Source: an uncultured Myxococcales bacterium (GTDB lineage: Bacteria > Myxococcota_A > UBA9042). Taken from it: DNA of 64,000 nt. The notes beneath the pieces are model-generated. The model saw only the letters and a list, made by a program, of their open reading frames with translations, was not told where the DNA came from and did not search any database. This document shows positions 9,003 to 17,526 of the stretch, piece after piece (the stretch's first letter is position 1; each line of letters begins with the position of its first letter). Position numbers and translations under genes: made by a program. The DNA is taken from NCBI GenBank assembly GCA_903929795.1, contig CAIYWC010000097.1, positions 1-64,000 of the forward strand, read 5' to 3'.

Positions 9003-10253
9003 TCACAGCTTGGGGATCTTCAGTTCGCTCAGGCCCTTGACCTTGTCCGCCGCGCCCTTGGCTTTGTCCACGGTGTTGGTCACGCGCTTGCCCATGTTCT
9101 CGGCTTCCGTATACGTCCGACCGGGCGTGTCCACCACTTTGTTGACCTTGTTGATCGCCTGTTCCGGCTGCGCCAGCACTTTGTTCTGTTTGCGCCGCGC
9201 CGCAGCGACCTGATCGTCCACCGTATCCGGGCCGATGCTGTCGGCGGTCTTCTTGCCGTCCGCGTCCACGGTCACTTTCGCGCCCCAGCGCACGATGATG
9301 TCGTATTTGCTCGGGTTGTCCGCGGCCATCGGCTGCAATTCCACCTTGGGATGCTTGAGCAGGTCCGCCAGCAGTGCGACCTGTGCCTTGGCGTGCGGCT
9401 TGAAGTGAATCTGCGGGTGATCCAGCGGCGCGCTGTCGTCGTCCTTGGCGTCCGGCTTGCGCTGGTCCAGTTTCACCAGCAATTTCTGGATGTTTTCCAC
9501 CGCGGGCTCGCCCGGGCTGCCAATCGTATTGACCACCTGCACGCGCACCGCACCAGTCACGCGCTTGAAGTCGGGCTCATCGCGCACGCCGTCAAAATCC
9601 GGGTCCGTTCGCGCCTTGATCAGCCGGTCCGTCGCGGAATCCGTGCCCAGATCCGCCAGATCGCGCAGGTGCAGGATCGCCTCCGCGTGCTTGTCCGCCA
9701 GGTTCGCCTCCGCGCACGCCAGGTTGTACAGGCCGCCCTCCGAGCGCGGATCCTTGTCCAGCGACTTCTCCAGCAACCCCGCACCATCCTTCCACTTTTT
9801 CTTCTTGTTGAGCGCGATGCCTTCCTTGACAAGCTTGTCCGCCGCCTCGCGATCGGCGGTCCGCGCTTCCGGCGGGTCATAGCGCTTGCGCTCGTCGCTG
9901 GCCTTGGCAGTCGGGTTTTCCGTCACCGTCGGCGCGCGCGGCGGCAGCTTCACTTCCAGGCGCAGCAGGCTCTCGCGGGCGATCGCCGCGTTGGGATCGC
10001 TGCCGTGCTCGTACAGCCAGCGCAGGCCTTGTTCGACGGATTTGCGATCATGGGCCGAGAGCCTGTCCAGCCGCGCGCTCGAGCCAAAAGCATCCGCGCA
10101 GCCTACCAGGGATTTTTCATTGGAATCAGCGGGTTTGTTGAACGCCACAAGGCAGGCCATCGCCTGTTCGTCCCAGCTGGCGGCGTGTGCGCGCGCGGGC
10201 AGCCCGCCGACAAGCAGCACGGCCGCAAGCACTTGCAGGATCGCGCGCATCAT
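9003..10253 (-). CDS. Secreted TPR-containing protein, unknown function
   Basis: Signal peptide MMRAILQVLAAVLLVGGLPARAHAA; TPR-like segment ADKLVKEGIALNKKKKWKDGAGLLEKSLDKDPRSEGGLYNLACAEANL. Confidence 0.65.
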   Translation of the reverse strand: MMRAILQVLAAVLLVGGLPARAHAASWDEQAMACLVAFNKPADSNEKSLVGCADAFGSSARLDRLSAHDRKSVEQGLRWLYEHGSDPNAAIARESLLRLEVKLPPRAPTVTENPTAKASDERKRYDPPEARTADREAADKLVKEGIALNKKKKWKDGAGLLEKSLDKDPRSEGGLYNLACAEANLADKHAEAILHLRDLADLGTDSATDRLIKARTDPDFDGVRDEPDFKRVTGAVRVQVVNTIGSPGEPAVENIQKLLVKLDQRKPDAKDDDSAPLDHPQIHFKPHAKAQVALLADLLKHPKVELQPMAADNPSKYDIIVRWGAKVTVDADGKKTADSIGPDTVDDQVAAARRKQNKVLAQPEQAINKVNKVVDTPGRTYTEAENMGKRVTNTVDKAKGAADKVKGLSELKIPKL

Positions 10254-10333
10254 TTCCACCCCTTGGCACACGTCACGAGTCACCGCCGATGACGCCCGGT
10301 TGCGCTCGCGCCCGCTTGGTTTCCATACTACCC

Positions 10334-10363
10334 GCGGCCCTGTGTCAGGGTCAACGGACGCGC
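10334..10363 (-). promoter_or_regulatory. Possible sigma70 promoter of the 9003..10253 gene
   Basis: Reverse strand TTGACC followed by TAGTAT at about 18 nt spacing; coordinates approximate. Confidence 0.35.
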
Positions 10364-10394
10364 CGCGCCTCTGCGGGCCCCAGGATGTGCCGGC

Positions 10395-11702
10395 GTGACC
10401 GATCAAACATCTCGAAAACAAATGGCTTTGTGGATCGGCGCGCTCGCAGCCGCAGCCATTGGCGGCGCGCTCGTCGTGGGCGGCGTGCTCTGGCAGGTCA
10501 ACGCCCACACGCCGGCTGCCGCGGCTTTGGCGCTCGATGCGGCGGTGTCACCCGTCGATGCCGGCGCCAGCGATGCTGTCGCACCTGCCGTCGCCGTCAC
10601 TGCCACTGCCGCGCTGCCGCCGCCCGTGACCGCCGCCGACGCCGCGCTGCACGTCATCGCCGACCCCGCTGAGCTGCGCGTCTGGGCCAACACGCGCGTG
10701 CGCTTGAGCGTGCAGACGGATGTGCCGTTTGAGCGCTTCGTCTGGCACTTCGAGGACGGCAGCGAGCCGGTCGCCGGCGCCGTTCTGGAGCACGTGTTCG
10801 CCGAGAGCGTGCGCGATCGCCACGTGACGGTGGAAGCGATGCGCCGCGGCCAGCCGACCGAGGTGGCGACGCTGCGGCTGCCGGTGGAGCGCCTGGCGGT
10901 GCTGGCGGCCGACGGCGAAGCGCGCGCGGAGGCGGAGCGGCTGCCCAAGACCGACGGGACGCGGCTGCTGCTGGCCGGCGGGTTGATCGACGATGCGCTG
11001 GCGACGCGGTTGACGGCAGTCGCAGCGGACATCCAGGCGCAAGTCCTCGTCGCGACAGGCGATGAAGCGTCCGCGCAGGCGCTCGCGCAGGCGATCGACA
11101 ACGGTGCGCTGACGGTGGCGCTGCTGCACTGGCCGCGGCAGCTGCAGGGCGATGCGCCGCCGCTGGCGCTGCTGCGCAATCCGGGCGACGCGCTGACGCC
11201 AATCCGCCGCGGCGATCGCGACTTGGGCGCGTGGTCCATCGGCGACGTGGGCTTGGCGGCAGTCGACACGCGCGGGGAGACGCTGGCGGAGGCCGAGTTG
11301 AAGCGCCTGCACGACGTGCTCCAATGGACGAGCGCGTATCGCGTGAGCCTGCTTCTCTCGGCCCGGCCGCTGACACAAACGCGCGACGCGGAGCTGATCG
11401 CTGACCGCGCCTACCGCATCTACGAGTACGCGCTGCGCCACCAGGTCGCGGCCGTGCTCTCCGCGTCCGGTGTGTTCTACGACGGGCGCTTCGGCGGCGT
11501 CCGGGTCATCGGCATCGGCGAGGCGCAGACGTCCTGCTGTGTGCGGCCGCTGGGCCAGGACGCGTGCCAGCAGCCGTCGCTCTCCGTGCTCGACGTGCCC
11601 GCGCAGGGCCCGCCGCGCCTGCACGTGCTGGTCGGCGATGGCTTTGAAACGGCGCTTGCCCGGCACGCGCTGCCCGCGGAAGTGGGCAAAATCCGCCGAT
11701 GA
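10395..11702 (+). CDS. Membrane-anchored protein with PKD-like segment and possibly degenerate calcineurin-like phosphoesterase fold
   Basis: N-terminal TM WIGALAAAAIGGALVVGGVLW; PKD-like FVWHFEDGSEPVAGAVLEHVF; C-terminal half follows metallophosphoesterase layout without the metal ligands. Confidence 0.55.
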   Translation: MTDQTSRKQMALWIGALAAAAIGGALVVGGVLWQVNAHTPAAAALALDAAVSPVDAGASDAVAPAVAVTATAALPPPVTAADAALHVIADPAELRVWANTRVRLSVQTDVPFERFVWHFEDGSEPVAGAVLEHVFAESVRDRHVTVEAMRRGQPTEVATLRLPVERLAVLAADGEARAEAERLPKTDGTRLLLAGGLIDDALATRLTAVAADIQAQVLVATGDEASAQALAQAIDNGALTVALLHWPRQLQGDAPPLALLRNPGDALTPIRRGDRDLGAWSIGDVGLAAVDTRGETLAEAELKRLHDVLQWTSAYRVSLLLSARPLTQTRDAELIADRAYRIYEYALRHQVAAVLSASGVFYDGRFGGVRVIGIGEAQTSCCVRPLGQDACQQPSLSVLDVPAQGPPRLHVLVGDGFETALARHALPAEVGKIRR

Positions 11703-12865
11703 ACCCCGCGATTCGCCACGTCTACGTGCATTTTCCCTACTGCCTGCACCGCTGCGGCTACTGCGATTTTGCCACGACCGTCGCCCGCGTCATTCCGCGC
11801 GAGCGCTACCTGCAGCACATCCTGGCCGAGCTGGAGCTGCGCGCGCAATCGCTGCACTTCGCGCCGCTGGAGACCGTGTTTTTTGGCGGCGGCACGCCGT
11901 CGCTGTGGGGTCCGGCGGCGATCGGCGCGGTGCTGGCGTGGCTGAATCGCCGGGCGGGATTCGCGCAGGATCCTGAAATTACGCTGGAAGCCAATCCGGG
12001 CGCGCTGGAATCCGGCGACCTGGCGGCGTACGCCGCGGCAGGCATCACGCGCGTGTCCGTGGGCATCCAGGCGCTCCAGGACTCGCGGCTGCGCGCGCTG
12101 GACCGACTGCACGATGCCGCTTCGGCGCACCAGACGCTGGCGCAGCTGGGCGATTTGCTGGCCAGCGGTCGGCTGAAGTCGGCCAACGCGGACCTGATTT
12201 TTGGCGTGCCCGGCCAGACGCTGCTCGATTTGCGCGCAGACGTCGCGGGCATCCTGGCGTACGGGCTCAGCCACCTGTCGGCTTATTCGCTGACGGTGGA
12301 GGCCGGTACGCCGCTTGCGGCGCAAGTCAGACGCGGGCAGGCGCTGCGGCCCGACGACGACCTCCAGGCGACGATGCTCGATGCGCTGCCCGGGCTGCTG
12401 GCGCCGTTTGGCCTCGCGCGCTACGAAGTGTCGAATTACGCGCGTCCGGGGCACGCCTCGCGCCACAACCTGGCGTATTGGACCGGGCGGTATTACCTGG
12501 CGGTTGGCGTTGGCGCGCACGGTTTTGTGCCGCAACCGGGCGCGCTCGGGCTGCGCTACGGCAATTCCCGCAAGCACGAGGCCTGGCAGCGCGCGCTGGC
12601 GCAGCAGCAGCTCAGCGAAGATCTGCGGGAGACCATCGACGCCGGCCAGCACCAGGATGAGCGCCTGCTGACGGGGCTGCGGCTGACCGCGGGGCTCGAT
12701 CTCGCGGCGTTTGCGGTCGACTTGGGCGACGCGCGGCGGCAAGCCCTGCAGCTGCGCGCGCAGCCGGCGATCGACCGCGGCGATTTGTGGTTGCATGACG
12801 AGCACTTGGGCGTGGTTCCGCACGCGCTGGCGCGGCTGGACAGCTTGATCGCGGAGTTGGCGTGA
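11699..12865 (+). CDS. hemW: Radical SAM HemW/coproporphyrinogen III oxidase-like protein
   Basis: VYVHFPYCLHRCGYCDFAT (CxxxCxxC); FFGGGTPSLW; TRVSVGIQALQD. Confidence 0.9.
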   Translation: MNPAIRHVYVHFPYCLHRCGYCDFATTVARVIPRERYLQHILAELELRAQSLHFAPLETVFFGGGTPSLWGPAAIGAVLAWLNRRAGFAQDPEITLEANPGALESGDLAAYAAAGITRVSVGIQALQDSRLRALDRLHDAASAHQTLAQLGDLLASGRLKSANADLIFGVPGQTLLDLRADVAGILAYGLSHLSAYSLTVEAGTPLAAQVRRGQALRPDDDLQATMLDALPGLLAPFGLARYEVSNYARPGHASRHNLAYWTGRYYLAVGVGAHGFVPQPGALGLRYGNSRKHEAWQRALAQQQLSEDLRETIDAGQHQDERLLTGLRLTAGLDLAAFAVDLGDARRQALQLRAQPAIDRGDLWLHDEHLGVVPHALARLDSLIAELA

Positions 12866-12899
12866 ATCATCCCGCTCACCGCGCGTTATGCGCTGCGGT

Positions 12900-12928
12900 T
12901 TGACACGATCTCCAACGCGAACGATGCT
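12900..12928 (+). promoter_or_regulatory. Possible sigma70 promoter
   Basis: TTGACA-N17-GATGCT immediately upstream of ATG 12935. Confidence 0.35.
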
Positions 12929-12934
12929 GAAGCC

Positions 12935-13858
12935 ATGAAAACTGCGTTCTCCTTTTTGTGGGTGCTGGTCCTGACGACGACGGCTTTTGCGGCTTTCGCG
13001 GCGACGCCTGAGCAGGAAAGTCGCGCGGAATCCCTGGTAGCGCAGGCCAAAGAGCGCTACCAGGCTGGCGATTTTGAGCATTGCGCGCAGCTGTACATGA
13101 AGGCCTATGGCGAAGTCCAGCGACCGGCGCCGGTGTTCAACGCGGCGCGCGCGTATGAGCAGGCGGGGCTGTGGGCGGAAGCCAAGCCGCTGTTTGAGTT
13201 GTACCTGCAGATCGACCGCGGCGAGGACGCCGACAGCCTTGCGGGCCACGCGGATGCGCAGCGCCACCTGGACGCGGTCAACGCCAAGATCGCGGCCGAC
13301 GCGGCTGCCCACAACGCGCCGCCGCCGCCGGTCGCCAAGCCGGTGCCGCCGGACCTGCCGCCGGTCACGATCACACCGCCGCCCGTGACGCATTCGCCGG
13401 TCATCGTCGATCCGCCCATGGCCGAACCGCCCAAGGATCTCGCGGATTTGTCGGCGCAGCAACCGACCGACGATACGTGGTCGGGCAAGAAGCAGGCCGC
13501 GGTGGTCACGCTGTCGGTCGGCGGCGTGCTGATCGTCACGTCAATCGCGATCGCCATCATCGCCCACAGCGATTTGGCCAATCTGGACGCGCGGTTGCAA
13601 GCCGATCAGGTGGCGAACAACCAGGGCTTGATCTTGCACAGCTCCGTGACGCAAGTGCAGATGGACTCTGGGATTTCGACCTACAATGCGCGGCAGATCG
13701 CCGCGGGTGTGCTGGGCGGAGTTGGTGCGGCGGCGGTCGTTGTCGGCGGGTATTTGCTGTGGCAGGACGGCCAGCAATCCAACGGCCACGTGGCGCTTTC
13801 CACCGGCGTGGTGCCCAACCACGGCGGCGCGGTCTGGACGCTCGCGGGGCATTTCTAA
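12935..13858 (+). CDS. Secreted/membrane TPR protein with Pro-rich linker and TM helix
   Basis: Signal peptide MKTAFSFLWVLVLTTTAFAAFAA; TPR-like repeats; PPPPVAKPVPPDLPPVT linker; TM AAVVTLSVGGVLIVTSIAIAIIA. Confidence 0.65.
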   Translation: MKTAFSFLWVLVLTTTAFAAFAATPEQESRAESLVAQAKERYQAGDFEHCAQLYMKAYGEVQRPAPVFNAARAYEQAGLWAEAKPLFELYLQIDRGEDADSLAGHADAQRHLDAVNAKIAADAAAHNAPPPPVAKPVPPDLPPVTITPPPVTHSPVIVDPPMAEPPKDLADLSAQQPTDDTWSGKKQAAVVTLSVGGVLIVTSIAIAIIAHSDLANLDARLQADQVANNQGLILHSSVTQVQMDSGISTYNARQIAAGVLGGVGAAAVVVGGYLLWQDGQQSNGHVALSTGVVPNHGGAVWTLAGHF

Positions 13859-13891
13859 ACCGGGATGACGTGGTCGGAGGTCAAAGTGCGT

Positions 13892-13993
13892 CGGTCAGCC
13901 CCGTTGCATCCCGGATTGGGACCGCGTCTGTGCACGTGTGGCCGCTCTCTGCGGCTTGCGCATCTTCGACCGTCGACCTCGGTTCACGCGTAT
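13892..13993 (+). promoter_or_regulatory. Dispersed repeat copy R4
   Basis: CGGTCAGCCCCGTTGCATCCCGGATTGGGACCGCG...GTGCAC...GCGTAT; 82 bp from CGGATTGG to GCGTAT, as in R1 and R3. Confidence 0.6.
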
Positions 13994-14007
13994 AGGCAGG
14001 TAGGGTG

Positions 14008-14775
14008 ATGAACGTCATGCGGCAAAACTCCATTCGCTTCAGCGGGTCCGTGCTGGCGGCCTGCGGGCTCGTCCTTGCCTTTTTCGGCTGCACGGACGGC
14101 CGCAACGCCACCACGCCGGGCGAGCTGTACCATTGCGACTCCAGCGCCGACTGCCTCAGCGGCTGGGCCTGCGAATGCGGATACTGCCAACAGCCTGGCG
14201 TCACGCAATTCGCCTGCGGCGTCACTGCCGGCGACACGACCGGAGATGGCAGCCTCAGTTCAGACACCGGCGACAGCGCGGTTGGCGACGCGACCGGCAG
14301 CGACGCGGAACCCGGCGACACCGCGGGCACGGACGCCACCGCAGACAGCGGCGCTACCGACGCCACCGGCGACACGGGTGGCCCGCCGGTCGGCACACCG
14401 CTGGGCATCTGCAACCAAGCGGTCTCCAGCGACGTGGTCTTTGCCGCCTGCAACTTGACTGACTGGACCGGCTGCGCCGCGGGCTTTGGCTGCTACTACG
14501 GCCCGGCGATCAAGCAGACTTTGTGCAAGAAACACGCAAGCTTGGCCGAAGGCGCCACCTGCGACCCGTGCAACCTGACGGAATGTGGGTTGGCCGCGGA
14601 CAGCCACGTGCTGATTTGCGACGCGCCGACCAAGACCTGCCGGCGGACGTGCGACGCGACCGTCGTGGGGACCGGCGTCAAGCCCGGCCAATGCCCGGCG
14701 GCCCAGCAGTGCTACCAGCTCGTGGACGCGAACAACATCCCATATCCCAGCCAAGGCGGCATCTGCGCGCCGTGA
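14008..14775 (+). CDS. Cys-rich lipoprotein with D/T/G/A-rich linker
   Basis: MNVMRQNSIRFSGSVLAACGLVLAFFGC lipobox; linker GDTTGDGSLSSDTGDSAVGDATGSDAEPGDTAGTDATADSG; many Cys. The track starts at a GTG one codon earlier. Confidence 0.7.
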   Translation: MNVMRQNSIRFSGSVLAACGLVLAFFGCTDGRNATTPGELYHCDSSADCLSGWACECGYCQQPGVTQFACGVTAGDTTGDGSLSSDTGDSAVGDATGSDAEPGDTAGTDATADSGATDATGDTGGPPVGTPLGICNQAVSSDVVFAACNLTDWTGCAAGFGCYYGPAIKQTLCKKHASLAEGATCDPCNLTECGLAADSHVLICDAPTKTCRRTCDATVVGTGVKPGQCPAAQQCYQLVDANNIPYPSQGGICAP

Positions 14776-14834
14776 GCGGCGAATCGCCCTGACATGCCAA
14801 GCTTCGCGACGAAGTGCCCGCGGATGCGGTTGGT

Positions 14835-16118
14835 CTAGCGCACGCCGGGAATCTTCCACACGCCAAAAAAGTGCAGCGCGGCAACGACTGCGAGCAACAC
14901 GAGCACCGCGATCGCCGCGATCTTCGGCGGCGTCAGGAATTTCTGCGGCAACGCGGCGACCGGCATCCGCTTGGACGGCGAACTGGCGGGCTGCAGCGTC
15001 GTCTGGCTGCGGTTCGTGTGGCCGGTCACCGCTGCGCGAATCGCACTGCCAGATGGCTGCGTCGCACCTTGCAAGGCCGGCTGCTTGCCCGTCGTGCCAC
15101 TGCGGGCTGCGGGGCCATTCGGCGTGGCGGGATTGGTCACGGCCCGGTTCGGCATCCCCGGCGTGCTCGGCATGCGCATCGACCCCAGTTCCTTCGCGCT
15201 GCCCTCGGACGGCGGGCGCAGCCCTTCCAACTCCGGCAGCTCCGGGCGCAGCTGGTTGATCGTGCGGGTCACGCGCGGCGTGGTCGGCGGCGGCGGCGCG
15301 TTGCTCGGGTCGGGCGCGTTCTCGAACGCCTTCTTGATCGACACCCCGTCGCGGATCGCGCCATAGAACGTGTGAAAATCCTTCCAGGTCTCGCCATCGT
15401 GCGACAGCGACATGGGCTGGCCGCTTTTGTTCGCGGCCCAACTGAACAGCGGATCCAACCCATGAAAATTGTACGTGATCCCCATGGCCTTCAGCTTCCA
15501 ATCGCGGTGCGCCAAATCCGTCTCCGGAATCTGCGCCTGCAGCTGGTCGGCAAACGCCGCCGCATCCTCCATGTCGCTCATGGCGGAAATGTCGACGGGC
15601 GTAGGCTCGTCCGTTGTGATCGAGAGCTCTTCGCCGACGATGAAGGCCTTGGGCACCGGCGACGTCTGGCGGACCGCCGCGAGCAGCGCGTCGTTGTCGT
15701 GCGTGCCGCTCAGCGTGCGCTCGGCCAACGCGAAGTCGTGATCCGGGTCGCCAACCAGCACGCCATCGCCAAAGGGCGTGTCAAAATCATCACTTTCAGC
15801 CACGGGACGCGCTTGACGCTGATCCGGCGGCAGCCAGACCTTGCCCGCGCTGTCATCCTCGGCTTCCGGCACGAATTCAGACGTGTCGCGAAAGCCCTGC
15901 GTGCGAATCGCCCCGGAATCGCGCTCGGCGACGTGCGGCGCGTTGCGCACGGCGTTCGCAAGCTGATCCGCCAGATCTTCCTGGAGCAGCGGCGTGCCGC
16001 AATGCGGGCAGATGATCTGGTCGCCGACGACGACACCGGGGTCATTGCGGCTGAAGCCGTTCCAGCACGATCCGCAGACGAAGTCCGTGATGTTGGTGAT
16101 CGGCCGCGCGTCGGACAC
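14835..16118 (-). CDS. Zinc-ribbon N-terminal, C-terminally membrane-anchored protein
   Basis: FVCGSCWNGFSRNDPGVVVGDQIICPHCGTPLL zinc ribbon; C-terminal TM IAAIAVLVLLAVVAALHFFGVW; GTG start. Confidence 0.6.
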   Translation of the reverse strand: MSDARPITNITDFVCGSCWNGFSRNDPGVVVGDQIICPHCGTPLLQEDLADQLANAVRNAPHVAERDSGAIRTQGFRDTSEFVPEAEDDSAGKVWLPPDQRQARPVAESDDFDTPFGDGVLVGDPDHDFALAERTLSGTHDNDALLAAVRQTSPVPKAFIVGEELSITTDEPTPVDISAMSDMEDAAAFADQLQAQIPETDLAHRDWKLKAMGITYNFHGLDPLFSWAANKSGQPMSLSHDGETWKDFHTFYGAIRDGVSIKKAFENAPDPSNAPPPPTTPRVTRTINQLRPELPELEGLRPPSEGSAKELGSMRMPSTPGMPNRAVTNPATPNGPAARSGTTGKQPALQGATQPSGSAIRAAVTGHTNRSQTTLQPASSPSKRMPVAALPQKFLTPPKIAAIAVLVLLAVVAALHFFGVWKIPGVR

Positions 16119-16225
16119 CCATGCCTCCCTGACTCAGACTGCTGGCTTGCGCCGCGGCGGGTTGGAGCCCGGATCGGCCTGCGAACAAGCGTCCGCGCTG
16201 GCCCGACCAGAACGCCCCCGGGCAG

Positions 16226-16253
16226 GATACACGGCGGTTTGCCAAACGGTCAA
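16226..16253 (-). promoter_or_regulatory. Possible sigma70 promoter of the zinc-ribbon gene
   Basis: Reverse strand TTGACC-N16-TGTATC. Confidence 0.4.
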
Positions 16254-16392
16254 CGCGTTCACGATTTCGATCACGGGCTGCTCTGAAGCCTGCGATTCTT
16301 GAACACGCGCGCATTCACCGCCGCCGCCAAAGTCGGGCAGCGCGCCGGCCCGCGTGTTCCGAAACCGGCTCAGTCCGATTCCAACGGTCCTG

Positions 16393-17523
16393 CTACGGCG
16401 ACTTGCTGCCGGGTGCTGGCAGGACCGACCACAGCGCGTCGTGCAGGTGTGGACGCAACGCGCGGATGCCTGCCATAGCTTCGCGCGTCGGATGGACGCG
16501 GTTGGTCAGGAGCACGGCGAAGGCGTCCGCGGCGGGCGCGAGCCACACGCTCGTGCCGGTGAACCCGAGGTGGCCAAATGCATCCACAGGCGCGCTGTCG
16601 CCAGCGCTCGACCCGGGCCGCGACGGCGTGTCCCATCCGTGGCGCCAAGTTGTCCCCGCGCAGCCCGGCGACGCGATCAGCCCACGGCACAGCTCGGGCG
16701 GCAAGTACAAGGGCCGGTCCAGGCCGCTTTCGACACCGCGCGCCGCGTCGAGCCAGCAGTCCGCCCACGTCGCGACGTCGGCAATCGAGCCAAAAAGCCC
16801 CGCGTGGCCGGCAACGCCATCCAGCGCTGCACAGTTGTCGTCGTGCACGGCGCCCCACAGCGGCTGCCCGTCCGGGCACCGCGGCGCCCAGACTTCGGTC
16901 GCGACCACCGGCGCTGGCAATGCCTGCGGTGCGCTGATTCGCCGGAAGCTGGCCTTTAGCCCCAGCGGCCGGGCAATCCGCTGCTGGTACAGCACATCCA
17001 GCGGCTGGCCGGCGAGGTGCTCCAGCAGCCAGCCCAGCGCCATGTAGCCCAGGTCGCTGTACACCGCCTGGGTCCCGGGCGCGTGCGCGTTGCCCGTTGT
17101 CAGCACGGCGCGCTGTACCGCCGCTGCCCGGCAATCGGCCGGCAATTCGCGCGTCGCGGCGAAGAAATCGAGCCACGCGGGCGCACCCGAGGTGTGGCTC
17201 AGCAGCTGGCCGATCGTCGCCGCTCCGCGCGCCGTTTGCCGCGCCACCGGGAGGTGCTTGTCCAGGCGATCCGCCAGCGCCAAGCGCCCCGCAGCCAGCT
17301 CGCCGACCAGCAGCGTCAGCGTCACCATCGGCTTGGTCAGCGACGCGAGGTCAAAGTGCGTCTCCGTCGTCACTTTTTGGTTGGACCAATTGGACAGCGC
17401 GGTCCGACCAGTTGCCGACAGCGATCGCTCGCCCGCATGTTGCCACGCCAGCGCCGCGCCCGAGCCCACGCCCGCACGCACGGCATCCTCCAGGATGTGC
17501 TGCGCTTGCGCCGGAATCGCCAT
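16393..17523 (-). CDS. Serine hydrolase, beta-lactamase/class C family
   Basis: FDLASLTKPMVTLTLLV (SxxK); HTSGAPAWLDFFA; QAVYSDLGYMALG. Confidence 0.88.
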   Translation of the reverse strand: MAIPAQAQHILEDAVRAGVGSGAALAWQHAGERSLSATGRTALSNWSNQKVTTETHFDLASLTKPMVTLTLLVGELAAGRLALADRLDKHLPVARQTARGAATIGQLLSHTSGAPAWLDFFAATRELPADCRAAAVQRAVLTTGNAHAPGTQAVYSDLGYMALGWLLEHLAGQPLDVLYQQRIARPLGLKASFRRISAPQALPAPVVATEVWAPRCPDGQPLWGAVHDDNCAALDGVAGHAGLFGSIADVATWADCWLDAARGVESGLDRPLYLPPELCRGLIASPGCAGTTWRHGWDTPSRPGSSAGDSAPVDAFGHLGFTGTSVWLAPAADAFAVLLTNRVHPTREAMAGIRALRPHLHDALWSVLPAPGSKSP

Positions 17524-17526
17524 GGC

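Noticed and set aside
11477-13462. 661-aa minus-strand ORF opposite hemW and the TPR gene
   Set aside because: Antisense composition; hemW motifs on the plus strand are decisive.
16320-16392. Possible sixth copy of the dispersed repeat (CAGTCCGATTCCAACGG)
   Set aside because: Only a short stretch resembles the repeat core; spacing to any promoter-like end is wrong.
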